From Paramecium pentaurelia (lineage: Eukaryota; Ciliophora; Oligohymenophorea; Peniculida; Parameciidae), in the NCBI GenBank assembly GCA_905183005.1, contig CAJJDO010000012.1:776481-840480 (forward strand): a stretch of 64,000 nt of DNA. The letters run 5' to 3'. Under the pieces are notes generated by a model. It was not told the DNA's origin and did no database searches. It was given only the letters and a program-made list of their open reading frames with translations. Position numbers and translations under genes: made by a program. This document shows positions 12,734 through 24,858 of this stretch, one piece after another; the first letter of the stretch is position 1; each line of letters starts with the position of its first letter.

Positions 12734-14367
12734 TCAAATTGGAGATATTCCTTCTAGTTTTTATATGTTTTTTAAAATAATATCACTAATTTTAATAATA
12801 GATATACTTTTTTAATTGTTAATTTTTTTAAATTGCTCTTATTGTTTTACTAAAACCATCTGTATATTACTTTTCCAATAGTTTTTCTTACAATTTCTTA
12901 CTTTATTAATATAGATTATCAACATTAAATTCATACATAGAATTTAATGATTCATCATCAGTTCTAGAATCATAAGATGCATTTAAATCTTAGTTTCTCA
13001 AATTATGTTATTTGAATGATTATGCTGTTTTTCTTTATGGAAGTTTAATATTTCTATTTGATGATAATCCTCCAGCATCTAGAATATCTATTTACATTTA
13101 TTGTTAGACATCTTTATCTTTATATGGATCATATTTAGGATAGTTAGTAATATATTATATTAATTCTAAATCATTATTGATCAATTAATTCTTAACAACT
13201 TAATTTCCTTTAACACCCTTTTATATAAATGGATAAATATGTTTAATATTATTTTATTCACTATGATCAAATGTTTATGTTGTATCAGATTTAGTAGATT
13301 TTTGCATAATATTTTTTTTGAATTAATAATTTACATAAATTTACTTTTTAGCTTTCTCACTTTCAATATAATCTTTAATTAATAAATCTTCCATATATTA
13401 TTTAGCCTTCTTATTAACAAGATGACGAATAACATATTTTTCTTATGGTGCTTCATATTTAACTTTATTTGGATTTTAATGATTTCTTGAATTCAATAAT
13501 TAATATGGATTTTAATGTTTAATAATATTTACTGAATTACCTTTAAATATTAATCTTTTATTTGTATTTAAATCTTTTTCCTCTTATTTCTTTTATAAAT
13601 TTTGAATATATTGATCACTAATATCATACATTTATTTGATCATTCCAACATTCTTCAATTCTCTACTTCTCTTTACAAGATCTTCTTTTTCTCTCATCTC
13701 TATCTTTTCTTCTATAAGATCTCTAATCATATCAAATCTATCTAATGCTTATTATTTTTTGAGCATTTCTTCATTTTTTTAATCTAATAATTTTAAAAAA
13801 GCAACATCATGATTACCTTCATCTGTAACTGCTGATCTTCTATATGTTCTAATAATTTTACAATATATTAATACACATTGATTTTTGGTCTTTTTTATTT
13901 CTTAATAACTGCTGGAATTAATTTATCAAGTTTTTGAGATTAGTTTTTTCTAATCACAAATTCTTCAGCAGATATTTCTCCCATAATATATTTAGTAAAA
14001 TTGCTTCTTATAGATGGACTTATAGTCATAGCATTATAGATTTATAATGGAACTTCATGTAAATATGCTCGATCAATTGCTGTTTCTGTATTTCTTTTCA
14101 ATTAAGTTTATTTTCTTCTCAACAAGGCTTCAGATAAAAAATCACCAAAAACATCATTCCAATTTTTTAATCTGGTATCTTTTGGAATCTAAACACCTTC
14201 ACTCTCTTCTGTTTTAATAAATATCTTAGGCACATCGTGATTGGTTGACTGAGCATTGAAGAAATATTATTTACAGCAACTGATCGAGTTGTTTATAATT
14301 ATGATTCAACAGTGGTCTCATTACATTATAGAATCTTCCGTCGTTTTGGTAAAAATATTTTATTCAT
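12734..14367 (-). CDS. Hypothetical coiled-coil-rich protein
   Basis: Read leftward from the ATG at 14365-14367 (MNKIFLPKRRK). Introns are inferred at 14249-14274 (CAG acceptor) and near 13850-13875, with a possible third near the 3' end. Splicing that third intron gives a stop at 12734; leaving it in gives an earlier stop at 12783. The protein is about 520 aa, basic and Gln/Lys-rich. It has a heptad-like central region (RDLIEEKIEMREKEDL) and a disordered Ser/Asn tail. No catalytic motif or family is recognised. It is transcribed toward the Cys-rich hypothetical and away from CDC73, with which it shares a short divergent upstream region. Confidence 0.6.
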
Positions 14368-14412
14368 TTAATTATTATAATTCAAATTCATACATTACTT
14401 AATCACATATTC

Positions 14413-14434
14413 TATATATATATATATATATATA
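14413..14434. repeat. (TA)n dinucleotide run
   Basis: About eleven TA units in the 180-bp spacer between two divergent genes. It is probably a simple slippage repeat in the shared promoter region. Confidence 0.9.
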
Positions 14435-14547
14435 GATCTTAATTTATATATATTTATTTATATGACCATCATTATTATTATTAAAATTCTAAATTAGCTA
14501 TTAAAATCAAAAGATGATTATAATTAATTCTTATTAAATATAATAAA

Positions 14548-15891
14548 ATGTTTAGAAGAGGAAGGAATGATCCTTTAGAATTATTAAGAGATCATGTGAT
14601 TCATCATAAATAAATTAAATTAAGAAGCAAAAATACAGAACATAGATTACTATTTGATAATAGTATTGAATTTAAATGTTCGACTGTAAATAGATTTTTA
14701 ATTATTTAATAGGAAACAGCATGGAAGTCTAAATCAGGATAAGAATACACACTTGGAGCCTTATGGTGTTTTTTAGATTGTCATTTATAGGGTTTGGAAT
14801 AAAAAAATTATAGAAAGAAAGCATTGGATCTAAATTTTGAATAGGTTTTTAAGGCTGATAATTAAGACATAATTGAATATTTCACTGGTAAAGTAGATTA
14901 TACAGATTGTATTAATGCTGACAAGAAGCCACTTCCATAAAATAAGAAATCCCTCCAAAAAGATGATGATATTGAATTTGCAAGTTAAAAAAAAGTTAAG
15001 CCTGATTAAGAGAAAGAAGTAATCTATTTTTTTTAATGAAATTAGCCACTTACTGAAAAAGAATTCAATTTAAAAGTTTTTGATGAGATTTTGAGATTTG
15101 AAAAACCTATTACAACCAGAAATAGATTATTTAGAGTTTAAGATAGAACATTTGATGATATTCTAAAAACAGCTTAAAAAGTAATTATATTTTAACTATA
15201 AAGATTTTTTAAGGTTAATATGTAGGAGTAGGAGGAGATGAAGAAGAATTATAATAAATTCTTGGAACCAGAATTTAAGATGTTAATAAAGCTAAATAAT
15301 TATCAAGTGCAAAATTATCATATTCAGTATTGAATGAATTCATTAAATCAAAAGAAAAACCTATTATTATAGTCCCTCAAATAGCTGAATTAGGAAATGT
15401 TTGTTTAAGGAATGTGTAATAATTCTTAGAATAAGGTTAATATATAGATCCTAATGGACTTAAATTTACTAATGAATCTAGATCTGTTTAAATTAAAGTC
15501 AAATTAAGATTAACTGATATGTAAAGAATATTTTCTTATTTTCAGTGAATAATAATTTATAGTATTAGATACTCCTAATACAATTACTAATTGGAAAAGA
15601 GTAGTTGCTGTATTTTTGAGAGGATCTACTTATGAATTGAAACAATTTCCTGATCAAAATCCTAATCAATTATTTAAAAAGTAATTATTATATATCTATT
15701 ACTTTTTTAGCATTAGAGGATATCATATGAAATTTGAAGAAGAAAAAATAAAAGATTTAATTAAACAATGGAATGTAAAGGTTTTAGATTTACACAGAAG
15801 CAAAAGGTATCAAGATATTGATGTGGTAAATACATTTTGGGAAGACCTAGAAGCATTTCTCTTGAGACCTGCTAAGTTATCATAATAATGA
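14548..15891 (+). CDS. CDC73: CDC73/parafibromin, Paf1 complex subunit
   Basis: Nuclear transcription-elongation factor of the Paf1 complex. The N-terminus (DPLELLRDHVIHHKQI, then YTLGALWCFLDCHLQ) matches the parafibromin N-terminal domain. The C-terminus has the Ras-like domain signature in order: PIIIVPQIAELG, NWKRVVAVFLRG, IRGYHMKFEEEKI, VKVLDLHRSKRY and VNTFWEDLEAFLLRP. Four short introns lie at 15019-15045, 15181-15203 (AAG), 15521-15545 (CAG) and 15681-15710. About 410 aa, shorter than the animal protein mainly in the acidic middle. Ends at TGA 15889-15891, 41 bp from the convergent gene's stop. Identification is by domain order and several local motif matches. Confidence 0.88.
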
Positions 15892-15932
15892 GTATTTTGG
15901 ATATTTAATATTTCTGTGTATTTGTAATATTT

Positions 15933-16248
15933 TCAATGTTTTTATTAAAACACCTCTGTTGCATTTTAATATTTTGATACAAATCTATCATTTTCGACAT
16001 CATAAGTTGGTAATACTAATATTCTATTCTTGTGTAATTCTTATTAGATTTTATAATTAAGTGCATACTAAAATAATTCAATTTTACATTACTTATTTTC
16101 TTCGATTTACACATTCCAAGAAGTCTAGTCCTTCGATTGCACACATTTTATTTGGCAAATTTTCTTTGTTGATACAAGCTTGCATTCTCTCATAAAAAGT
16201 GATACAAGGGTTTATCCCACCAGATGTATTGATTCCAATGTATGACAT
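15933..16248 (-). CDS. Twin-CX9C (CHCH) mitochondrial protein, NDUFS5-like
   Basis: Read leftward from ATG 16246-16248 (MSYIGINTSGG), about 97 aa. A first Cys pair, C-ITFYERMQA-C, has nine residues between the cysteines, and a second, C-AIEGLDFLE-C, also has nine. This twin CX9C hairpin marks small intermembrane-space proteins imported by Mia40, including the complex I subunit NDUFS5 and COX assembly factors. A 25-nt intron (16068-16092) is followed by a C-terminal exon ending at 15933. Skipping the splice would cut the protein just after the Cys motif. An upstream ATG would add a poly-Ile run encoded by the adjacent (ATT)n tract; I reject that start. The exact complex is uncertain. Confidence 0.7.
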
Positions 16249-16251
16249 TAA

Positions 16252-16253
<2 letters not shown>

Positions 16254-16334
<81 letters not shown>
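16254..16334. repeat. (ATT)n trinucleotide microsatellite, about 27 units
   Basis: An uninterrupted ATT/AAT tract of about 80 bp that starts within ten bases of the start codon of the CHCH gene and therefore lies in its 5' leader or core promoter. It creates spurious poly-Ile ORFs on both strands. Confidence 0.95.
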
Positions 16335-16335
<1 letters not shown>

Positions 16336-17032
16336 AACATTTGATAAAATACAATCATTAGACAAAGACTACTTTCATATATAAATACTATTTAAAATAT
16401 TAATTCACTCAAACAGAAGATAATTAGTATTTCCACCTTATTAATGTATTTAATCATTTTTAGGTATGTAAATAAAATGATTAATTATCCATTAAGTAAA
16501 AGAAATAGTATTTATCATTATTTATTTTTTCTCTATTTTTCTATCAATGTATCAATAACAATTCATCAATTTAAGAATGCAATAAATCTTAATTTGTTTT
16601 AAAGATTTATGAATTTCTATTTATTATTTAAATATTTATTCAATTATCAAATGAGTATATGATCCCACTTATTTAGTCTCATATTATAGAGGGATTAAAT
16701 AGATAATACAATATTATAAGTTATTGATTATAACCTTATAATCCAAATCATTACAAAAAAATCTAAAGAATTCATGAATAAATTATAAACTTTTAGGATA
16801 TTAATTATTTAATAACAATATTCTTTATCATGAACTTGAAGTATAAAACTCTATTAAATTCTATTTATTTAATTTGAAAATAAATAACAAATTATATATG
16901 AAACATAAATTTGATCATAAATAATATAAATATTTATTAATGAAAATATATATTGTTTACAGAAATAAGAATTCTTTCTTTTTATAAAGATGATCATTAT
17001 TTTATAATAGAAAATATGTGTAAATATATAAA
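16335..17032. other. A+T-rich spacer
   Basis: No frame with persuasive codon use, no RNA gene and no repeat apart from short A/T runs. It lies between two divergently transcribed genes and should hold both promoters. Confidence 0.5.
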
Positions 17033-20000
17033 ATGAGTATTGATTTAATAGGATTATAAAGAATAATTTGAATAAATTAATTATCTTTAAATAAGAATTG
17101 AAGTATTATAAATATAATGTAATTTTTGTAAAGGTCTAATAACTCTGTTAAGTAAAATTTGTAATATAGTTAAGATCCATTGAGTCTTAAATTTTTGGAA
17201 GAAGAATACAAGAGCCAAATGTAGCTGTTATGCTTTGCAAACATTAACCTAATCAAAAGCATCATTCTCCAGAATCCTTTTTGGATTAATTTGTCAATTT
17301 GAAATTAATGGAACCTTAAAAAATATTATAAAAGCAGAAACCTCTTTAAGGATTATAGGGGGGTAAAGGAATAGCAAATACAGTTCAACTTTAAAAACCT
17401 GCCTAAAGTTCAATTTCAGTAAAAAAATAAACAAAGCGAACAATTTCCCCAAAAAAAACGAAAGCATAAACAGTTGATTGTATTCAAATGAATAAACCTA
17501 AATCATAATAAAAGAGAAGAGAATAAATGGGATTGGGAGAATTAAATGAAAAATAAATTAAGCAACGAATGAGTAATTTCAAATTTAATTTTAGAAAAAA
17601 TAAAATAAAAAGAAAAGATAATAGAACAACCACTTAAGAAGAAGCCATATGAACCTAATATAAAACTATAATCTTACATAATTTAAAAGAAAGCATTAAT
17701 TAACAATAATTACATGTAATAGTAATTAATGGTTGAAATTGAAAAATAAAGAAAGTAACGAAATGCAATTAACAAGATTGGAGAACTTAGCCTAGTTAAA
17801 TTAATCCGTTAAAGATATATTTAAAAAGTGCAAGACTTAAGAGAACTCTAATTTGTAACCATCTAAAGGGATAATAAAGAGAAGGAAAGTCGAAGCCTAA
17901 AAAGAGAATGCCTAGTAAAATTTAAGACAAGTCAAAAATAAAACTAAGTAGTTGCAATAAAAATTTGATGATATTTCTCATAGATATTAATAAATCCAAA
18001 ATGTTAGATAGAATGATATGGATAATATAGAATAATGTATTTTCGAAATGGACGAAGAAGATGATCAATATTCTGCTGTCAGTGATAATTAAATGATTTA
18101 ATTAGCACTTCATGAACTTTAAAAAATTAAACCTACTTAATATCTAATAGATAAGGTTAAATATATAATTGAACATCAAAACAATATTGATTTAGATTTT
18201 ATCACAGAATAAGATTATTAAGTAATTTAGTATCATCTTATGAATCAAGCTGCAATTAAATTATAAAGTTTATGGAGAGGTGTATATATTAGAAAATAAA
18301 TACTTAATGAATTATAAAATATGATGGATGAAGAATATGAAAATAGATCATATGAAGATCCCTCTAATATTTATTAAAGAAATCAGTTTTAATAAGAATT
18401 TGTTGGAAACATATCTAATTCTAAAGGAGATTAAATATCAAATGATTCATTCTCAAATAAAATTGGAAATAATTCTTTATAAGATTTGAATATAAATCAA
18501 GAAGAATAGATTAATATATATGAATAATCTAAATAACATTTTTATTCTGATGAGGATCAATAATTAGATATTAAATTATCAGATTAAATCTCTGAATTAA
18601 TTATGATTTAATAACCTAATAGTCCTATTGAATAAAATGAAAACTTTTCATTATAGTTTGGATAAATGGATAAGAGAAATTGTTCAGAATAGATTGAATC
18701 TTTAGTTAGAATTGAAGATGAAAAAACAAATTCATTATCCTAATCTGTAATTTAATAAATTTAATAAGAATTGGAATCATGGAATTCTTAAATAGATACT
18801 ATATTTTAATAAAGTAATGATGATGTTGATACTATATCAAAAGTCAAATAATAAATATCTTAAACAGTTATTAAGATTGTTAATTCTCATTTGAAAAAGT
18901 CTAGGGAAGTTAAATTATTAAATGAAAGTTTAAATGATGAGAAAATTAGAAATCAATATGAAGCCAATAATGAAAAACATTTTAATGATACTTTTAAGAG
19001 ATTAAAGAAATCTAAAGAATTTAATGCTGAACAATTACTACATTCATCTAGAGAAATTTAATAAAATTCAAATATAATGAATTTAGAATCATAATTAAAA
19101 ATGAAAGAAATTGAACTTTTAGATATGAGGGAACAGGCAATTAATTTAAGATATTTAAGTGAATTAAAAAAAATTAAGTAAGATTCCAATAAAAAATAAG
19201 AATTAGATTTATGGCTTGAAAAAGAAAAAGAAGATTTAAGAACAACTAAATAAGCAATTGAAATAAGTAGAATTAGAGAAGCATAAACTATATAGAAAAT
19301 ATAACGAGATCTACATATAGCATCTAAAATTGATGAAAATAATCCAAAAATATAAAATTTTAAAAAATTTGTAGATGAATAACTTTTAGAAACTAATTCT
19401 TTAGTTAATGATTCTAAAATTATTGAAAATTAGATTATAGAATAGGAAATTGAAAATTAACAGGAAAGTGAAAAAAATCTTATAAGTGAAAATACAACAA
19501 ATATGAATGAAACTTATAACCATATCAATTATATTACCAACAGTATATTAGATCAAGTAGTTAATAATCTAAGTTAAGGTAATATATTAAAATAAATTAT
19601 TTAGAACTTTTCAGTAATAAAACTGAATTCAACTTAATTATGTCAATTTTCATAAACTAATAGTCAAATTATTAATCTAAAACTTCAACTTAATATATTA
19701 AAGATTATATCAAAAGTCTATTTGATTTTATTTTATTAAATTATAGTGAAGATTTAATTAAGAATCTTAATATTCCTTATGGATTTAGACCATTAAAAAG
19801 AATACAATTAATGCATGGATATGATGCTGATGATGATATTCAAAATTAAGATGTAAAAAGTACTCAAATTGCTTTTCCTATTGATTAAGTTGTGTTTACT
19901 AAATTTGAATAATAGAGAATCGAATTAAATTAAAATAGAAATATTTATCAAATAGATAATGAATATTACTTTGAGAATATTCATAATAAAGCAATATTTG

Positions 20001-20547
20001 ATGCATGCAATGAAGCATTAAATTACTAAAGATAATATTATTTAAGTAAATATATAAATGATTTATTAATAGATTAAGGATAACCATACCCTTGGGAATA
20101 ATTAGAATATCAAGTAATTGTTTAAAAAGACAAGTTACCATCTATATTGAGAAATATGGAGGATAAAATAATCAATTGGTCTAAAACTTTAGGAGGGTTT
20201 TTACCAATTGAAAATACATATCAAATATCATAAGAAAAATAAGAAGTATTGGAAGAAAAGAATTCATAATTAACATTAAGTTAATTAAATCGTTTTGAAA
20301 AGAAAACATTTTTAGATTCTTAATAATAGGAATAGATTCACGAAAATATCTCAAGTATTAGGGATGAAAGGATTTATAAATTATTAATTTAAGATGTAAA
20401 TGTAATATATTTATTAAATAGATTAAAGAAAATGAATTTAGATGGTATCTTGAAGAAGATGATAGAGCAGAGTTTCTAATGGAATTAAGTGATATAATTT
20501 TCGAGTAATTAGTAGAGGAAATAGTCTCGGAAGAACTCTAATAATGA
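17033..20547 (+). CDS. Large coiled-coil protein with IQ motif and CEP350/DUF4378-like C-terminus
   Basis: About 1120 aa. The start is uncertain: ATG 17033 works with inferred introns 17037-17061 and 17103-17133, while an internal ATG at 17230 needs none. Further introns lie at 17573-17594, 17855-17879 (AAG), 19579-19604 and 20402-20421. The chain has a Lys/Gln-rich N-terminus, an IQ-type motif (AAIKLQSLWRGVYIRKQ), long acidic and coiled-coil stretches, and a folded C-terminus (INWSKTLGGFLP, later RWYLEEDDRAEFLMELS then EQLVEEIVSEEL). That tail resembles the DUF4378/CEP350 C-terminal pattern of centrosome and microtubule-array proteins. A basal-body role is inferred, in line with centrin and CCDC77 elsewhere in the window. 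Confidence 0.6.
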
Positions 20548-20588
20548 ATATATATTATTATAAATAATTAAAATAATTGTAAGAAGAA

Positions 20589-20909
20589 ATGATAAGCGAT
20601 ACTGTATTACTTGTGGCAATTATAGGTGCAGCATCTATTTTAGTAGTGATTGGGATATTCTGTATATGGAGAAAATTAAAGATTAGAACCATTAATAATT
20701 TGAATAATAAACCAATGCCTAAAGCATATGTTGAAATTCCAGACAAAACTGATAGGTAAGCCAGACCCCCTACAAATCCATAATAATGTTCTCCAAAAGG
20801 TGATGAAGATAGTATAGCAATAAAACGAAAAGTAAAGAATTTTTCATCTGCAGTTGTAAACAAAAAGAAAAATCTCACAATTAAAATTCCAACAAAGGAA
20901 GAAAGTTGA
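20589..20909 (+). CDS. Small single-pass membrane protein, unknown
   Basis: A single exon of 106 aa from ATG 20589 to TGA 20907-20909. The N-terminal 25 residues are a clear membrane segment (LLVAIIGAASILVVIGIF). A basic, proline-containing cytosolic-type tail with many Lys follows. It resembles a type III or tail-exposed membrane adaptor but matches no family I know. It starts 42 bp after the preceding stop. Confidence 0.55.
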
Positions 20910-20996
20910 ATGAGCTTTAATTTATATCTATTAATTTTTTTGGGTTTAGTAATTTTTTATTTTAATAATCATCAAAATAATAAAAATTAGCCTATA

Positions 20997-21584
20997 ATGA
21001 TCTTATTACTATTATTTGATCTTGTTTAATGTGTGTAATTTGGTTATGAAATAGATAAAGGATAATAAATTTGTTTCCAAGATTATTTTTCATAAGATGA
21101 TGTATTTGATTTAAGAATTAGAGCAAATTCTTCAAATTATGCTATAAAATTAGAAGAAGCAGTATCAAAAAGATATGCTATTCTATATGAAAGAAGTGGA
21201 TCTTGGGAACACAATTATTAACATTAATCAAATCACAAAGTTTCTCATATGAGATATTGCTTAACAAATTTAGAAGATGAAAATATTTTATTTAATATTA
21301 CATACAAAACAGGATCTGAATTAGCAAACATGTAAAAAGTAGCAAAAATATCAGATTTAAATTAAATGGGTGATCATATGAAAAATTTAAATGGTTTATT
21401 TGATGATATAAAAAGAGAAAGATCATTCCTTATAACAAAATATGATTTTATGTATTAAATGTAAAGATCTATTTCTAAAAAACAAATTGTTTTTAGCCTT
21501 TTGTGTTTAGGATTGTCTTTTATAATAACTGCTATTACTCTTAATTATATAAAGAGAATTTTAAAATAAAAAAAGTCATAATGA
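20997..21584 (+). CDS. p24/emp24 GOLD-domain cargo receptor
   Basis: COPI/COPII vesicle cargo receptor of the ER-Golgi. ATG 20997 gives a signal peptide (MILLLLFDLVQC). A GOLD-like lumenal domain follows (FGYEIDKGQQICFQDYF; RYCLTNLEDENILFNITYK with the conserved pair of cysteines), then a coiled-coil stalk, a C-terminal membrane segment (FSLLCLGLSFIITAITL) and a short basic tail (KRILKQKKSQ) that could bind COPI. About 195 aa, the usual p24 size. An in-frame ATG at 20910, directly abutting the previous stop, would add a second hydrophobic stretch and is less likely. Ends at TGA 21582-21584. Confidence 0.8.
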
Positions 21585-21643
21585 ATGTTGATTAGTTTAG
21601 TTTATCAATTATATAGATATTAATTATTTAAAATTATCAAGAA

Positions 21644-22893
21644 TCATTCTATTTCTGATTACTGTTAATCTTAATCCTCTTATTATTCATCCTATTAGTC
21701 TTGTTCATCTTATTAATTCAGTTATTCATCACTTTCATTTATTTAGATTTCGATTTCAGTTTTACATAATGGACATTACTTATTATTCTATAGCCAATTT
21801 TTTATACAACTAGAATGATATATGTGTTTGCAAGGCAATTCTCTCACCTTCTCTTCTTCTTTAAATTCGAATAAACATACTGAACATCTATAAATAGTAT
21901 TCTATTTCTTACTTGTCTTCTGGTATATTATCTTAATTCAATGTTCTTTTTGGTAATTACTTAATTTGTTATTTCGTTAGTCCCTTAGGCACATTACTAA
22001 TTTAATCAGTAACTCTACCCAATTTATTCTTCTAATTCTAAGAGTTGTTCATAAGTCATGGCATCTGGATCAATCTCTTAATCTTAATATTCATGGAGGT
22101 GTTCTAACTATTACTAATCTCCTTAGTATAGATATTGCATTAACTAATATAATTGTTATCTTGAAAGAGGAATATGATTCTATTACTATTATTATTATTC
22201 ATCCTTAACTAAAATAAATTAATACCTCTTAATTCATATCTTGATTAGAGTTATTTTGATATTTCTCTTACATCTCATCTAATTCTTATTATAGTTGATC
22301 AATCTATTCTTTCAATTACTTCTTTTTTGATTTCTATTTTTTTATTTTCTCTTCTAAATGATGAATTTATAATTCATAAGCCTAATTAGTTTCTTGCAAT
22401 TTATTAATTTATTCCATAAAAGATTCATTAATCTTATTTCAATTATTTAAATACTTTATATTATTATTGAAGTCTATTGCTTAGAATTTTATTCTTCTTT
22501 ATTAATTGCATATTCAATTAATTCAATTGATGCTCATTACTTAATTTCAATTAGAATATATTATCCTAAAAATCTATAAACTAAATATTACTTATTATTT
22601 TAGATCAAATTAGTTTTACTTTTGTATTCTTCTCTCGAATTGATTATGTATACCTCTAAACAAATAATTATTAATTATTACAGTTCCTGTTCTTCTTGTT
22701 GCTTTATTTTTAGGTGCTAAGGTTAATCACTTAATAAGCTTTAATTACGAATGTTTGCTATCCCATTTATCAACACTTTACCTGCTATCTAAACTTAGTT
22801 ACCTTTTAACAAAGGAGATCCCTTCGTTATTTAAGGTCTTCTAACTTAAAACTATTTCACTTATTGCAAATTCAGGATACTAGGATTTTACAT
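21644..22893 (-). CDS. RING-H2 E3 ubiquitin ligase, BIG BROTHER-like
   Basis: Read leftward from ATG 22891-22893. A coiled-coil and poly-Gln N-terminal region is followed by a signature shared with plant BIG BROTHER E3s (DAMTYEQLLELEEQIG, then GLTKQQIKQLP). The RING-H2 comes next: CSVCLFEFKEEEK, then LPCKHIYHSSCIKNWL, then CPLCKTEI. Cys/His spacing fits a ring that recruits an E2. About five to seven short introns are needed, including 21888-21912 exactly upstream of the RING. The C-terminus is a Gln/Asp/Glu-rich tail ending at 21644. The N-terminal exon structure is the least certain part. Confidence 0.8.
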
Positions 22894-24097
22894 TAAATTA
22901 ATTAATAAAAAAAAAAACAAAAAGACCTTATTTTATAATTCTAATAACGCCATTATGTTGATTTATGAACAGAATACAGTTTTAATAAGATTTATTTGAT
23001 ACCATTTTCATCAAGATATTCAAGAAAAAATAATCAATATCAATAAATAATATTTGCATTAATTACTCCAAAAATATTATAGATTTTGATGATTTTATTA
23101 CTTCTAAAACAAATTAATGACTCTATTCTTATTCGTAAATAAATTATTTCAGAAACTAAATCATTTATATAATAATTTATTACTTTTTTTATTAATTTTA
23201 CCAATCATCAAACTTGTCTGGAATAATAGAAAAGGCAGCAAGCAAGGTTAATTAAAAGATTAACAATTTAAGTCTATTTGATGGAACATCTCCTATATTA
23301 ATATATATTTGTAAAATTTTCAATTTCTTATTGATAAATTGTTTATGATAACTCTTTTTTTAGCAAAATGTTAGAATTTATTGTAAATCCTTTTAATTTA
23401 TCCTTAAACTATAATATGTTTATCTTATACTTATTATAATATCAAATTAATTAAAGGAACATATTAAAATTTTCATATTTTTTATATATTTATGTATTGT
23501 ACTTAGAAAAAAACAAAGAAATTATAATAAAAGCTCATTATTTTTTCACAAAATATTTTTTAAAAGGGATGTAATAAAAATCCTAAAACTTGATTGGATT
23601 AATGGACGATTTTAGAATAATTAAAACATTGAAATATTTATAACAATCTTAATGAAAGTAACCATAGATTTTAATAATAAACCACAAGAAAATAAAAGAT
23701 TTTAAAAAGAATCTAAAAAGATTACAACAGAAACATAGAAACTCTTAGATATTTATAAGAAAAGAATCATTTTAATATTCTAAAAATGAGCTACAGGAAT
23801 GATATATCAACAATATATATATGAATTGATTAAAAAATTGAATTGAATAATCTTAAAGACAATTATAGAATAAATTAAAAATAACCAATTAATATATAAA
23901 CTGAATTTCTGTTGAACCTCAATGTTAAATTCAATCCTTATTAGTTTTTTAATCTACCATAACTATACAACATTATCAAATATTATCTATTTGAACTTAA
24001 TGTTACTTATGAATATTTTCTTTTTTAAATTCTATTTTGGAGAAATATATTAATTACATCAAAAATTAAATTATCATAACAAAAGTTAGGTAAGATC
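22894..24097. other. Gene-poor A+T-rich interval with a possible gene relic
   Basis: About 1.2 kb without a convincing intact gene, long for this window. Most of it has frequent TGA in all frames. Around 23602-23802 a frame interrupted by one TGA looks like former coding sequence (separate entry). Confidence 0.45.
23602..23802 (+). pseudogene. Possible gene relic with in-frame TGA
   Basis: One frame runs from ATG 23602 (MDDFRIIKTLKYLQQS), hits TGA at 23653-23655, and continues in the same frame with a lysine/glutamine-rich helical stretch (KIKDFKKNLKRLQQKH) to TGA 23800-23802. TAA and TAG are used as Gln in both parts. No short intron removes the first TGA. Chance is a real alternative, because TGA-only stops in A+T-rich DNA leave long random frames. 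Confidence 0.25.
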
Positions 24098-24578
24098 ATG
24101 CTATTTATCTTATCGGTTATAAAGATCTCATTTTTACAATAGCTAATGGTATAAAGGTTGAAAATTCATTTAGAAATTTCTTATTTTAATTACAACTACT
24201 CATTTATTTGTTAATCAAACAATGCCTTACACAAAAGATATTTTGATTATTTTGAAATTCCCTTAATAAAATCAAATTATTTTTTCCAAACTCCTAAATT
24301 TTAACTAAATAAACAAAGATTGAGTTAGTAGTTATATAATAGTTTAGATTGAACAATAAATAGATTAATTGGCATATAACCATTTTAGGATAATCGATAT
24401 TGACTGTGTTAAGAAAGTAAATATAAATAATCTAATTCTTCTTTGAAGGCTCTTAATTATCTTTAGGATTAAATTTCAATTGCAATGTATCATGATGAAA
24501 TAATTCTGACTTAAGGTTCACCATTAAACAATTAGTATTGATATCTTTTGAAAAAGGCAATATCTTCAATAGTTTTGA
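24098..24578 (+). CDS. Possible small protein, unknown
   Basis: Tentative model: ATG 24098, two or three short introns, TGA 24576-24578, about 135 aa. The middle reads like protein (YFDYFEIPLIKSNYFF; EQQIDQLAYNHFRIID; AMYHDEIILTQGSP), but the other frames of this A+T-rich stretch also look partly open, so the model may be wrong or the gene degenerate. No family recognised. It would converge with the RING gene ending at 24859. Confidence 0.3.
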
Positions 24579-24858
24579 GAGAAACAGCATCAAAAAGAGA
24601 GTTAAAAAAGTAAAATAATTTTAGGTATAGATTATATGAATTATCCAAAAATTCGATTATTTATTTGTAATCTCTTGAACTTTGAAATCTCTTAAGTTTT
24701 GATGAATTGATAATGAAAGTTAATAATATTATTTTCATATTAGATTTTCAGTCTCTTCGTTTGGAGAGCTTCAAGGATGTTTTAATTGATAACAATTATT
24801 TTAAACTCATTTAATTTTAAATTATCAATATAACGCGCATTTTAATAGAGTATTTATT

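Noticed and set aside
16093..16384. Poly-Ile ORFs on both strands
   Set aside because: They are translations of the (ATT)n microsatellite; the real CHCH gene starts at 16248 inside one of them.
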